NCBI RefSeq assembly: GCF_001513975.1
Contig: NZ_KQ947989.1
Location: forward strand, 496,001 to 560,000
Origin: Streptomyces curacoi
GTDB lineage: Bacteria > Actinomycetota > Actinomycetes > Streptomycetales > Streptomycetaceae
DNA length: 64,000 bases
Direction of reading: 5' to 3'
Shown one piece after another: positions 32,927 through 42,934 of the stretch. Positions within the stretch are counted from its first letter, which is position 1. Each line of letters opens with the position of its first letter. The notes beneath the pieces were generated by a model, which ran no database searches, was not told the DNA's origin, and was given only the letters and a program-made list of their open reading frames with translations. Made by a program: the position numbers and the translations under genes.

Positions 32927-33703
32927 TCAGCGGACGGCGACGACGACATGGCTGTCGCCGTACTGCCAGACGACGCCGACATGCCCGAACCCGGCCTGGC
33001 GCAGCAGCCGTTGGTGTGCGGCCAGGGTCAGGTTCGGCGCGCTGTCGGTCGCCCCGGACCGCGGTTGCCGCCGGTCGCGTTCGGCGACGAGGTCGGCGAG
33101 CTCGGGGTCCTTCGCGACGGCTGTCCACCAGGAGGCCCAGTCCTCGTGCGCGAAGTCGTCCCGGCGGGCGGCGTGACGGCGCCCGACGCATCCGGCGAGT
33201 GCGGCCAGGGCGCTGTCGTCGTGCGGGAAGTGGTCGCCGTTGACGAGGACGCCGCCGGGCCGCAGCAGTGCGGCGAGTTCACGGTAGGTGCGGCGCAGGG
33301 TGTCGGCGTCCAGATAGTGCAGGGCCGTCGTCGACACGGCGGCGTCCAGGGGCCGGTCGAGGCCCAGGGTGCGCGCCCAGCCGTCCTCGCCGATCACCGC
33401 GTCGACGTAGCGGGCCGCGTCCGCGTGGTGGGTACGGGCCAGCTCCAGCAGCAGCGGGTCCATGTCCACGCCCACGATGTCCGCGTCCGGCAGCCGCCGG
33501 GCCAGCCGGGCCGCCAGCGATCCGGGACCGCAGCCGAGGTCCACGATCGACGGCCGGGACCGGCCCGCCAGGGCCTGTTCGACTACATCGGCGATCACCG
33601 TGAACCGCTCCTCGCGGTCGACGGCGTACCGCTGTTGCTGGCGTTCCCAGCGCTCCACCCATCGCTCCGCCGTCGCCAGGCTCAGCCCCATCCCGTCGTG
33701 CAC
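32927..33703 (-). CDS. Class I SAM-dependent methyltransferase
   Basis: A methyltransferase of about 258 residues. Motif I is VDLGCGPGSLAARLA, followed by the acidic loop IVGVDMDPLLLELA and post-motif LDAAVSTTALHYLD. The substrate class is unknown. It is encoded upstream of the GNAT gene and downstream of the PLP/sulfur trio on the same strand, with gaps of 175 and 82 bp, so it may or may not be in either transcript. GTG 33703 was chosen; ATG 33691 is equally possible. Confidence 0.85.
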   Translation of the reverse strand: MHDGMGLSLATAERWVERWERQQQRYAVDREERFTVIADVVEQALAGRSRPSIVDLGCGPGSLAARLARRLPDADIVGVDMDPLLLELARTHHADAARYVDAVIGEDGWARTLGLDRPLDAAVSTTALHYLDADTLRRTYRELAALLRPGGVLVNGDHFPHDDSALAALAGCVGRRHAARRDDFAHEDWASWWTAVAKDPELADLVAERDRRQPRSGATDSAPNLTLAAHQRLLRQAGFGHVGVVWQYGDSHVVVAVR

Positions 33704-33785
33704 CTCGCCGTTCCGCACCTGTCCGCACTCTCTGGGCAAGACCCTACAGGTGGAAACGGTTCCCATTACCCCTAATGGCGGTACG

Positions 33786-35003
33786 TCACCCGAGCGAGGC
33801 AAGGACGGCCAGCAGCCGGTCGATCTCCTCCGCGGTGTTGTAGACGTGCAGGCTCACCCGCACCGAGCCGGTCCGCTCCCCCGCGCTGCCCTGGCAGTGC
33901 TGGTCGGAGCGGACCATGAAGCCCTCGCTGAAGAGGATGAAGCCCAGGTCGCCGGAGTCGATGGCACGGTGGCGGAAGGTGACGATGCCCTGGCGCCGCT
34001 GTACGGAGGAGTCGGCGGCCAGGCTGCTCTGGCAGCCCAGGATCTCGTAGGCGTCGAGGTGACGCAGACCGTCGGTGAGCCGGGCCGCCAGGGCGACCGT
34101 CCACCGCTCGATCCGGTCGGTACCGGCAGCGTCCAGCCAGTCCAGGGCGGTGGCGAGGGAGGCGATGCCGACGGTGTTGGGGCTGCCCGACCAGCCGCCC
34201 GGTGTGAACCGCGGTCCGCGTGCCTGGCGGGCCCACACCGCTCCCGTGCCGGGCAGTGCCAGGGCCTTGTGCCCGGAGAAGACGACGAAGTCGACGTCCA
34301 GGTCGGCCACGGACACCGGCAGATGGCCGACGCTCTGGGCGGCGTCCAGGCAGATGACCGCGTCCGGGCCGACCGCACGGCGGATGCGGTGGATGTTCAT
34401 GTCGCCGCCGTAGACGTGGTGGACGTGGGTGGCGGCCACGAACCGGGTCCGCGGACCGGCGAGTTCCGCGAGCGCGATGTGGTCGTAGTCGCCGGACGAC
34501 CGCTGGTACGGCATCGGCCGTACGCGGATGTGGACGCCCTGCCTGGCCAGTTCCCGTTGCGCCTCCAGCCAGGGCGCGATGTTGGCCTCGTGGTCGGCGT
34601 CCGGGACGACGATCTCGTCCCCGTCGGCGAGGAGCCGGGGCAGCCAGTCGCGGGCGATGGTGCGCAGCCCCTCGGTGGTGCCGCTCGTGAAGTGCACGGC
34701 CGAACGCTCGGGCGCCGGGTCGGCCAGGAACCGCCGGACGCGGTCGCGGGTCTGCTCGACCAGGGCGGTGGTCCGGTTGGCCCAGGTGTAGGTGCCGCGT
34801 CCGGCGTTGGCGTTGGTGGTGGTGAGGTAGGTGTGGACGGTGTCCAGCACGGCCTGCGGTTTCTGGGCGGTGGCCGCGCTGTCCAGGTAGGCCAGCTCCG
34901 GGTGCGCGGTGATGATCGGGAACTGGGCGCGCAGGGCGCGCTGCCACCGTGTCAACTCCTCGGTGGCTGCGGGCCCTTGGGGTTCGGTCCTGGGTATGGT
35001 CAT
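33786..35003 (-). CDS. Class V PLP enzyme, SufS-like cysteine desulfurase family
   Basis: A 405-residue protein with SufS-type features: ELAYLDSAATAQKPQAVLD at the start, the ICLDAAQSVGHLPV aspartate region, FSGHKALALPGTGAVWA with the PLP Lys and a C-terminal RSDQHCQG in place of the usual RxGHHC, with Cys near residue 370 kept. This supports sulfur mobilisation from cysteine or a related C-S lyase reaction. It is the last gene of a compact leftward trio, 6 bp after the cysteine synthase-rhodanese fusion. No SufBCD or IscU genes are near, so it is not a general Fe-S operon. Confidence 0.85.
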   Translation of the reverse strand: MTIPRTEPQGPAATEELTRWQRALRAQFPIITAHPELAYLDSAATAQKPQAVLDTVHTYLTTTNANAGRGTYTWANRTTALVEQTRDRVRRFLADPAPERSAVHFTSGTTEGLRTIARDWLPRLLADGDEIVVPDADHEANIAPWLEAQRELARQGVHIRVRPMPYQRSSGDYDHIALAELAGPRTRFVAATHVHHVYGGDMNIHRIRRAVGPDAVICLDAAQSVGHLPVSVADLDVDFVVFSGHKALALPGTGAVWARQARGPRFTPGGWSGSPNTVGIASLATALDWLDAAGTDRIERWTVALAARLTDGLRHLDAYEILGCQSSLAADSSVQRRQGIVTFRHRAIDSGDLGFILFSEGFMVRSDQHCQGSAGERTGSVRVSLHVYNTAEEIDRLLAVLASLG

Positions 35004-35009
35004 GGGCGG

Positions 35010-36329
35010 TCAGTCCCGTACGAGGGGCGCGCCCGCGTCGCGCCAGGCGATGATGCCGCCGGTGAGGCTGCGGACGTCCGGGTGTCCCATCCGGGTCAGC
35101 AGGGCGGCGTAGCGGGCGGACTTCTCGCCGACCGGGCAGGCCAGCAGGACCGGGCGGTTGCGGCTGAACGGCAGCCCGCCGTGCAGGAGTTCCTCGAAGA
35201 GCTCGTCGACGATGTTGACCGAGCCGTCGATGTGCAGGGCGGCGTAGGCGTAGGGGCTGCGCAGGTCGACGACGAGCGGTTCTCCGGTGGCGATCCACGC
35301 CTGGGCGTCGGTGACGCCGATGGCCGGTGCCGTGCGGATCGCGGACTCCGGCAGGTCGGCCGGGGAGTTCCTGCGGCGCGGGCTGCCGAAGAGGTCGGGG
35401 CGCCGCCGGCGGACGTAGCTGAGGTAGCTCTCGACGCGGTCGCAGACGATGAAGGCCGCCGACTGCCGCTGCGTCAGTTCCCGGTCGGCCTCCCTAAGTT
35501 GCCGTACGGCGCCGAAGTAGGCGGCTCCTCCGGTGGGGCCGGCCAGGATGCCGCAGCGGCGGTTGAGGGTCAGCATCCCCTCGATGGCGTCGTCGGCGCT
35601 CACCGCCTCGATCGTGTCGTAGGTGCCGGGGTCGAAGAGGCCCACCTCGTGGGCCTCGTCGATGGTGCGGATGCCGGGGATGAAGTCGGACTTGGCCGCG
35701 ACCAGCCCGACGACCCGTACGGCGGGATCGTGTTCGCGCAGGGCGCGGGCGACGCCGGTGGAGGAGCCGGCGGTGCCCACACAGGCGATGAACCAGTCCG
35801 GCGCCCGGCCGTCCAGGTCCTTGACGATCTCCGGTCCGGTGCCGGTGAAGTGGGCCTCGGTGTTGCGCGGGTTGAAGTACTGGTCGGTGTGCAGATGGGT
35901 GCCGCCGGGCTCGGAGAGCGTGCGGTGGAAGAGGGTGAGGGGGTCGTCGGTGGCGGTCGGGTCCAGGCACTCGCTCTGTCCGGGCAGCTCCTCGATCTCC
36001 GCACCGAGCAACAGCAGCAGGTCCTTGATCTCCGGGATGCGCATCCGGTTGGTGACGCTCTTGAAGGTCAGGCCGTGCATGCCCGCGAGGACGGCCAGTG
36101 CCTTGGCGGTGTTGCCGCTGGACAGTTCGACGACCTGGCCGCCCTCCTCGGCCATGGCGGCCAGGTGCGGGCGGGCCATGTTCCAGGCGGCCCGGTCCTT
36201 GACCGACCCGAAGGGGTTGAGCAGCTCCAGTTTGGCGTACAGGTCGATGTTGTTGAGGCCGTGCACGGCCCGGTCGATGCGCACCAGCGGTGTGTTGCCG
36301 ATGGCCTCGGTGATGCTGTCGTACCTCAC
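35010..36329 (-). CDS. Cysteine synthase-like PLP enzyme fused to a rhodanese domain
   Basis: A 439-residue fusion. Residues 1 to about 320 are a fold-type II cysteine synthase/cystathionine beta-synthase-like domain with NPFGSVKDRAAW (PLP Lys44), ELSSGNTAKALAVLA, and GTAGSSTGVARAL for phosphate binding. Residues about 345-439 are a rhodanese with DLRSPYAYAALHI and the active Cys398 in CPVGEKSARYAALL. The rhodanese could pass a persulfide sulfur to the synthase domain. The GTG start overlaps the decarboxylase stop (GTGA). Substrate is probably an activated serine or a similar amino acid; the product is unknown. Confidence 0.88.
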   Translation of the reverse strand: MRYDSITEAIGNTPLVRIDRAVHGLNNIDLYAKLELLNPFGSVKDRAAWNMARPHLAAMAEEGGQVVELSSGNTAKALAVLAGMHGLTFKSVTNRMRIPEIKDLLLLLGAEIEELPGQSECLDPTATDDPLTLFHRTLSEPGGTHLHTDQYFNPRNTEAHFTGTGPEIVKDLDGRAPDWFIACVGTAGSSTGVARALREHDPAVRVVGLVAAKSDFIPGIRTIDEAHEVGLFDPGTYDTIEAVSADDAIEGMLTLNRRCGILAGPTGGAAYFGAVRQLREADRELTQRQSAAFIVCDRVESYLSYVRRRRPDLFGSPRRRNSPADLPESAIRTAPAIGVTDAQAWIATGEPLVVDLRSPYAYAALHIDGSVNIVDELFEELLHGGLPFSRNRPVLLACPVGEKSARYAALLTRMGHPDVRSLTGGIIAWRDAGAPLVRD

Positions 36330-37816
36330 TGCGCTCCCCCCACGGGTGTGGTCGGCCAGTACTGGTCGTCCAGGCACCAGCGCCAGGCGCCGCCCTCCTG
36401 CCAGGCGGCGACCTTGCGGGCGGCGGGCTGGTGCTGGGCACGGGTGGCGTGGAAGTCCATGCAGTAGCCGGCCGTGTTGGCGAAGGCCAACAGGTCGCCC
36501 GGTTCCGGGCGGCGGGGCAGGAAGACCGTGCGGCGGGTGATCAGGTCGGACTCCAGGCACAGGCTGCCGAAGAGGTGCACGGCGACCGGTTCGGTCCCAG
36601 TGCCGGTCCCGGTGCCGGGACCGGCGCCTGCCGGTTCCCGTGGGACGACGACGGGGTCCATGAGCACCCCGTGCTCCTCCAGCGCCACGTCGTCGGCCTT
36701 CGCCGCCAGCCGTACGAGAAGGGGCCCGCCGGCGTCCTGGTCGCGCACCTCCAGCACCCTCGTCAGGGTCAGTCCGCACTGGTCCAGCAGCGCCCGGCCG
36801 GGTTCGGTGTGCAGGTCGTACAGGTGCTCCAGGAGCAGGGCGGCCAGCGGCCGGCCGCCCAGGGACACGGCCGGGTGCGAGAGCAGCTCGTCGAGGTAGC
36901 GGGCTCCGGCGACCGGGCGGTGGGCGGGGTACAGGCCGAGCCTGCCGCGCAGGGTGCCGCCCTCGTTGCGCAGTCCGTAGCCGTGGCCGCCGTACGTCAG
37001 GGGCGGGCGGGTGCCCAGCACGGCTTCGGTGAGTTCGGTCGTGTACCGCTCCCACTGCCCGCCGTCGGCGAGGTAGTCGACGCCGAATCCGCCGCCGACG
37101 TCCACGGCCCGGGGCCGGAGCCCCCGGCTCCGGCACTCCTCCAGCACCCGCAGACAGCCCTCCAGCGCCGTGGCCTTCTCGGTGAGGCTCGTCGTGTCCA
37201 GGTGGTAGGCCACCCCGACCAGGTCGATCACGTCGGCGTGCCGCTCGACGGTGTCCAGCAGCGGGTCCACCTCCCCCATACCGGTGCCGAATCGGCTACG
37301 GCGGCTCAGCACCCGTACGCCGGACGTCTCGAACCCCGACAGCCGGAGCAGGACGCGGGTCCTGGGGAGCGTGTGTTTGCGTACCAGCGTGGCCAGTTGC
37401 TCCAGTTCGCCGCGGGTGTCGAGGCTGACGGTGACCGCCGTGCGGGCCGCCAGCCACAGGAACTCCGGGTTCTTCGGGCCGGTGGCCGTGATCCGGTCGG
37501 GGGTGAGGCCGGCGCCGAGGGCGTGCTGCAACTCCCCCAGCGAGGCGACGTCCACACCGGCGTCCGTGGCGGCGAGCCGCCGCAGCAGGGCGCTGGACCG
37601 GGTGGCCTTGTGGGCGAGGAACACCTGGCCGGCCAGGTGGTGGGTGCCGTACACCGAGCGGAACCGCTGGACGTTGTCGGCGAGTTGGTCGGGGACGACC
37701 AGGTTCAGTGGCGACCCGAGGGCGTCGGTGAGCGTGTGCAGCAGTCCCGGAGAGGCCAGCAACGCGCGCAAGCGCGTTTCCAGCCGCGGTTCGAGATACA
37801 GGGGCTGCCCGCCCAT
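36326..37816 (-). CDS. Fold-type III PLP decarboxylase (LysA-like, Y4yA-type)
   Basis: A 496-residue alanine-racemase-fold enzyme with FLAHKATRSSALL (PLP Lys70), ASLGELQHAL, the glycine-rich VDVGGGFGVDYL and the C-terminal FGSLCLESDLI, where the CESxD-like cysteine contacts the substrate in ornithine/diaminopimelate decarboxylases. The lower similarity to true LysA and the gene context fit the Y4yA-type group of uncertain substrate. It is the first gene of the trio with the cysteine synthase-rhodanese and SufS-like genes. GGGAGGGG lies eight bases before ATG 37816; a GTG at 37858 is an alternative. Confidence 0.82.
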   Translation of the reverse strand: MGGQPLYLEPRLETRLRALLASPGLLHTLTDALGSPLNLVVPDQLADNVQRFRSVYGTHHLAGQVFLAHKATRSSALLRRLAATDAGVDVASLGELQHALGAGLTPDRITATGPKNPEFLWLAARTAVTVSLDTRGELEQLATLVRKHTLPRTRVLLRLSGFETSGVRVLSRRSRFGTGMGEVDPLLDTVERHADVIDLVGVAYHLDTTSLTEKATALEGCLRVLEECRSRGLRPRAVDVGGGFGVDYLADGGQWERYTTELTEAVLGTRPPLTYGGHGYGLRNEGGTLRGRLGLYPAHRPVAGARYLDELLSHPAVSLGGRPLAALLLEHLYDLHTEPGRALLDQCGLTLTRVLEVRDQDAGGPLLVRLAAKADDVALEEHGVLMDPVVVPREPAGAGPGTGTGTGTEPVAVHLFGSLCLESDLITRRTVFLPRRPEPGDLLAFANTAGYCMDFHATRAQHQPAARKVAAWQEGGAWRWCLDDQYWPTTPVGGAQ

Positions 37817-38086
37817 GTCCGGCCCCTCCCAGCGCCTCGGGCCCGGCCGTCCGGGCACTGACCACCACTCCCCGCGGTTTGCCGTATAGCTCCTTTCCCT
37901 TCCTTCCAGTGGTTTACGCCCTGTAGCTGCCCCCGTGGGCGGTTACGTCTGCAGGCGGCCGGAACCCACCAGTCCCGAAAGCCCCCACCGGTCCCGGAGC
38001 GGCCGTCGCGCGCCCTTCTGCTCAACTCGCTTCTCTCGTAACGTCATTGCCGCACTGAAGTGACCATGACGATGGAAGAGGGCTTC

Positions 38087-40330
38087 ATGGGCAGAGGTCT
38101 GCTCTCGCTGGTTCTCACCGCGGTCACCGGCGCCGCGTTGCTCGCGGCACCCGCGGCCGCCGCGCCGGCCCCGCCGGTCGGGGCCGCCGCGCCGCCGGGC
38201 CCGTCCGATGTGTACCGGCCGGTCCGTGGGCCGGCCGCCCCCGCGGAGTACCGCTATCTCCAGAAGACCCTGCCGGGCGAGTCCCTTCCGCGCCACGCCC
38301 ATGACCTCGCCGCCGCGCAGGCCCGCGAACTGCCCACCGTCGGCGGGCGCTGGAATGCCGTCGGGCCCACCAACATCGGCGGGCGGATCGTGTCCCTCGC
38401 GCTCGACCCGAAGCGTGCCGACACCCTGTACGCGGCGGCCGCGAGCGGCGGGCTGTGGCGCAGCACCGACGCCGGGGCGACGTTCCACTCGGTGTGGCCC
38501 GGCAGCTGGACCCAGGCCATGGGCGCGGTGGCCACCGCTCCGGACGGCACCCTGTACGTGGGCACCGGTGAGCCCAACCCGGGCGGCGGGAGCATCACCT
38601 ACGAGGGGACGGGGCTGTACCGGAGCCGGGACGGCGGCCGCACCTGGAAGCCGATCGGTCTGCGCGACTCCGGCGCGATCAGCGCGATCACCGTCGACCC
38701 GGCCGACCCTCGCCGCATCTATGTCGCCGCGGCCGGCTCGCTGTACAACGGCGGCGGCGACCGGGGCGTCTACCGCTCGGAGGACGGCGGCGCCACCTGG
38801 GAGCGGATCCTCGCGGGCGCCAACGAGTTCACCGGCGCCACCGAGATCGTCGTCGACGGCGACCGGCTCTACGCCGTGCTGTGGGACCACCGCAGGACAC
38901 CCGAACTGCGGACGTACGGCGGTGTCGGCTCGGGCGTCTTCCGCAGCACGGACGACGGCGCGACCTGGCAGCGGCTCGGCGGCGGGCTGCCCCCGGCGGG
39001 CCCGGACGTGGGCCGCATCGGCCTCGCGGTCGCGGGTGAGAAGCTCTACGCGATCGTCAACAAGGCCAGCGGTCCCTTCGAGGGCTTCTACGCCTCGGCC
39101 GACGGCGGCGGCACCTGGAGCCGCACGCCGGCCGACGACACCCTCACCAACTCGCAGTCCAGCTTCGGCTGGTGGTTCGGCAAGGTGTGGATCGACCCCC
39201 GGGACAGCGAGCACGTCCATGTGGCGGGTGTGCCCCTGATGACCACCAAGGACGGCGGCGGCACCTGGACGGCCGACGACACCAGCATGCACGTCGACCA
39301 GCACGCCATGGTGTGGGACCCGCGTCGCCCCGGCCGGGTCTACCTGGGCAACGACGGCGGCGTCTACCGCTCCGACGCGAACGGCGACGGCGGCTGGGTG
39401 AAGTCCCGCCACCAGCCCTACACCCAGCTCTACAGCGCGGCGATCAGCCCGCAGGACGTCACCCGGATCTCGGGCGGCGCCCAGGACAACGGCTCGCTGC
39501 GCTCCTGGGGCGGGGAGAGGTTCAACGAGTACCTCGGCGGCGACGGCGAGGAGAACCTGATCAACCCGGCCGACGTGAACAACGTCTTCGCCTGCTACCA
39601 GTACGGCAACTGCTTCAGCTCCACCGACGGCGGCGACACGCTCACCTACTTCGCGGACCGGACGACCTACCAGCGCCGCAACTGGTTCACGCCGGTGGTC
39701 TTCGACCCGCGCGACCCGAAGGTCCTCTACTACGGCGCGGAGGTGCTGAACCGCTCCACGGACGGCGGCGCGACCTGGCAGCCGATCAGCCCCGACCTGA
39801 GCGGCGGCCCGGGCCCCGACCCGATTTACACCAACTACGGCACGATCACCTCCATCGCCCCGGCGGGCGACGGACGCACCGTGTACGTCGGCACGGACGA
39901 CGGCCGTGTCTGGGTCACCCGGGATCTCGGGGCGACCTGGACGAAGCTGGCCGATGGGCTGCCATGGGTCACCCGGGTGGTGGTCGACCCCAAGGACCCG
40001 CAGCGGGTGTGGACCACGCACTCCGGTTACCGCTCGGGCTCCGCGCTGCCCCATGTGTACGGCAGCACCGACGGCGGCCGGCACTGGCGGAACCTGTCGG
40101 GCAACCTCCCGGCGGCGCCGGTCAACGACCTCGTCGTCGCCCGCGGCGGCATCCTCTACATCGGCACCGACCAGGGCGTCTTCACCAGCGTCACGGGCGG
40201 CGGCCACTGGCTGCGGCTCGGCCGCGGAATGCCGCAGGTGCCGGTCGACGACATCGAGTACGACGCCGGTCACCACCGCCTGGTGGCCGCCACCTTCGGC
40301 AGGGGGTTCTACGAACTGACCACTTACTGA
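38087..40330 (+). CDS. Secreted Asp-box (BNR/sortilin-like) beta-propeller protein
   Basis: A 747-residue exported protein with a signal peptide (GRGLLSLVLTAVTGAALLAAPAAAA) and no membrane anchor. The mature part is a WD/BNR-type propeller with at least nine Asp boxes of the form SxDxGxTW, for example RSTDAGATF, RSRDGGRTW, RSEDGGATW, RSTDDGATW and RSTDGGATW. This architecture is shared by sialidase-, GH74- and sortilin-like proteins, but no catalytic domain or glycosidase acid pair could be assigned. ATG 38087 was chosen over two nearby ATGs because GAAGAGGG lies four to five bases upstream. Function unknown; extracellular carbohydrate or protein binding is possible. Confidence 0.85.
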   Translation: MGRGLLSLVLTAVTGAALLAAPAAAAPAPPVGAAAPPGPSDVYRPVRGPAAPAEYRYLQKTLPGESLPRHAHDLAAAQARELPTVGGRWNAVGPTNIGGRIVSLALDPKRADTLYAAAASGGLWRSTDAGATFHSVWPGSWTQAMGAVATAPDGTLYVGTGEPNPGGGSITYEGTGLYRSRDGGRTWKPIGLRDSGAISAITVDPADPRRIYVAAAGSLYNGGGDRGVYRSEDGGATWERILAGANEFTGATEIVVDGDRLYAVLWDHRRTPELRTYGGVGSGVFRSTDDGATWQRLGGGLPPAGPDVGRIGLAVAGEKLYAIVNKASGPFEGFYASADGGGTWSRTPADDTLTNSQSSFGWWFGKVWIDPRDSEHVHVAGVPLMTTKDGGGTWTADDTSMHVDQHAMVWDPRRPGRVYLGNDGGVYRSDANGDGGWVKSRHQPYTQLYSAAISPQDVTRISGGAQDNGSLRSWGGERFNEYLGGDGEENLINPADVNNVFACYQYGNCFSSTDGGDTLTYFADRTTYQRRNWFTPVVFDPRDPKVLYYGAEVLNRSTDGGATWQPISPDLSGGPGPDPIYTNYGTITSIAPAGDGRTVYVGTDDGRVWVTRDLGATWTKLADGLPWVTRVVVDPKDPQRVWTTHSGYRSGSALPHVYGSTDGGRHWRNLSGNLPAAPVNDLVVARGGILYIGTDQGVFTSVTGGGHWLRLGRGMPQVPVDDIEYDAGHHRLVAATFGRGFYELTTY

Positions 40331-40396
40331 CCACGCCTCTCGCATGGCCGCCCGATCGGTGACCGTGTCCCGGTGCCCCCGGCCGGGTGTGCGCTC

Positions 40397-40807
40397 TCAG
40401 CTGCCCGGCTGGCTGATGTTCACCATCCAGGTGATGCCGAAGCGGTCCGTACACATGCCGAAGACATCGCCCCACATCTGCTTCTCCAGCGGCACGGTCA
40501 CCGAGGCCCCCTCGGACAACTTCTCCCAGTAGCCACGCAGTTCGGCGTCGTCGTCGCCGCTCAGGCTCACGGCGATGTTGTTGCCGGGCCTGTGGTCGTC
40601 CGTCGGGGTGTCGGCGCCCATCAGGGTGAAGCCGCTGGGGGTCTCCAGCATGCCGTGCATGATCTTGTCGGCCATGGGGGTGTCCTGCTGGCCGAACTCG
40701 GCGTAGGTGTTGAGCACCAGCGTGCCGCCGAAGACCTCCTTGTAGAACTCCATCGCCTGCCGGGCGTCACCGGCGAACGTGATGTAGGGGTTGAGACGCG
40801 AGGCCAT
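40397..40807 (-). CDS. VOC-superfamily (PhnB/glyoxalase-like) protein
   Basis: A 136-residue protein with the PhnB-like opening SRLNPYITFAGDARQAMEFYKEVFGG and the closing DRFGITWMVNI, the usual signature of small VOC proteins annotated as PhnB or 3-demethylubiquinone methyltransferase-like. The reaction is not predictable. GGGAGGA precedes the ATG. Confidence 0.9.
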   Translation of the reverse strand: MASRLNPYITFAGDARQAMEFYKEVFGGTLVLNTYAEFGQQDTPMADKIMHGMLETPSGFTLMGADTPTDDHRPGNNIAVSLSGDDDAELRGYWEKLSEGASVTVPLEKQMWGDVFGMCTDRFGITWMVNISQPGS

Positions 40808-40906
40808 GAATCCTCCCGAAGCGGATGCCAGAAGCCGACTTCAAGGAAGGTAGCGCGGGCCACTGACAACGGCCCGCGCACACGACCACATGGCCCACCG
40901 GCCCGG

Positions 40907-42805
40907 CTACAGGGTGCGCTCCAGGCGGTCCGCGACGAGCTTCACGAACCGCGCCGGGTCCTTCGGCTGGCCGCCCTCGGCGAGCACCGCCAGGGTGTGG
41001 AGCAGTTCGGCGGACTCGGCGAGACCCGAGCGGTCCGCGCTCTCCTTGTACGCCTGGTTCAGGCCCTTGACCAGCAGGTGGTCGGGGTTCAGCTCCAGGA
41101 TCCGCTTGGCGCGCGGCACCTCCTGGCCCATGGCCCGGTACATGTTCTCCAGGGCCGGGGTCAGGTCGTGCGCGTCGGAGACGACGCAGGCCGGGGAGAC
41201 GGTGAGCCGCGTCGACAGGCGCACCTCCTTGATGTCCTCGTCCAGCTGCTCCCGCATCCAGCCGAGCAGGCCGGCGTACTCCTCGGTCTGCTTCTCCCGC
41301 TCCCCGTCGGCCTTCTCCTCCCCCTTGGCGTCGAGGTCGATCTCGCCCTTGGCGACGGACCGCAGCTTCTTGCCCTCGTACTCGCCCACGGCGTCGACCC
41401 ACACCTCGTCGACGGGGTCGGTGAGCAGCAGGACCTCGATGCCCTTGTCCCGGAACGCCTCCATGTGCGGGGAGTTCTCGATGCTCTGCCGGGACTCGCC
41501 GGTGATGTAGTAGATGTCCTCCTGGCCGTCCTTCATCCGCTCCACGTACTGCTTCAGCGTGGTCGGCTCGTCTTCGGAGTGCGTGGTCGCGAACGACGCG
41601 ACGGCGAGGATGGCGTCACGGTTCTCGGAGTCGGTGAGCAGGCCCTCCTTCAGGACGGTGCCGAACTCGCGCCAGAACGTGGCGTAGCGGTCGGCGTCCT
41701 TGGTCATGATCTCCTTGACCGTGGACAGGACCTTCTTCGTCAGCCGGCGCTGCATCATCCGGATGTGCCGGTCCTGCTGCAGGATCTCGCGGGAGACGTT
41801 GAGCGAGAGGTCCGCCGCGTCGACCACGCCCTTGACGAAGCGGAGGTACGGCGGCAGCAGCGCCTCGCAGTCGTCCATGATGAAGACGCGCTTCACATAC
41901 AGCTGGACACCGCGCTTGAAGTCCCGGGTGAACAGGTCGTGGGGGGCGTGGGCGGGGACGAAGAGCAGGGCCTGGTACTCGAAGGTGCCCTCCGCCTGGA
42001 GCCGGATGGTCTCCAGCGGGTCGCGCCAGTCGTGGCTGATGTGCTTGTACAGCTCGTGGTACTCGTCGTCGGACACCTCCTCGCGCGAGCGCGCCCACAG
42101 GGCCTTCATGGAGTTCAGCGTCTCGGCCTCGGGAGCAAAGTCCCCCTCGCCGGTCTCGGGGACCATCCGGATCGGCCAGGTGATGAAGTCCGAGTAGCGC
42201 TTGACGATCTCCCTGATCTTCCAGGGCGAGGTGTAGTCGTGGAGCTGGTTCTCGGGGTCGGCGGGCTTGAGGTGGAGCGTGACCGACGTGCCCTGCGGTG
42301 CGTCGTCGACGGTCTCCAGCGTGTACGTGGCCTCGCCGCGCGAGGTCCAGCGGGTCCCCTTGCTCTCGCCGGCGCGCCTGGTCACCAGCGTCACCTCGTC
42401 GGCCACCATGAAGCCGGAGTAGAAGCCGACGCCGAACTGGCCGATCAGCCCCTCGGCCCCGGCGGCGTCCTTGGCCTCCCGCAGCTCCTTCAGGAACGAG
42501 GCCGTTCCCGAGTTGGCGATGGTGCCGATGAGCTGTCCGACCTCGTCGTACGACATCCCGATGCCGTTGTCCCGCACCGTGAGGGTGCGGGCGTCCTTGT
42601 CGATGTCGAGCTCGATGTGCAGGTCGGACACATCGGCGTCGAGCGTGTCGTCCCGCAGCTTCTCCAGACGCAGCTTGTCGAGCGCGTCGGAGGCGTTGGA
42701 GACGAGCTCGCGCAGGAAGACATCCTTGTTCGAGTAGACCGAGTGGATCATCAGCTGGAGCAGCTGACGGGCCTCTACCTGGAACTCAAACGTCTCGGTC
42801 GGCAT
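40907..42805 (-). CDS. htpG: Molecular chaperone HtpG (Hsp90)
   Basis: A 632-residue Hsp90 family protein. It begins [43 protein letters not shown], and has the ATP-lid motifs [19 protein letters not shown] and [15 protein letters not shown], then the middle-domain and C-terminal regions. Length is normal and no EEVD tail is present, as expected for bacteria. It is a single gene. Confidence 0.97.
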
Positions 42806-42934
42806 GGTTCGCGACTACCTCACAGGTTCAGTCATCGGAACTGGACGCAGTCACTGTAAGACACCAGGTCAGCGCGGAGTGCCGCGGTGCGGGAATCGCC
42901 CGCACCGATCCCGGCCCGCGGCACCGCCGACGGC

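Noticed and set aside
33786..35003. Part of a housekeeping SUF Fe-S cluster operon
   Set aside because: No SufB, SufC, SufD or SufU genes nearby; neighbours are a cysteine synthase-rhodanese and a decarboxylase.
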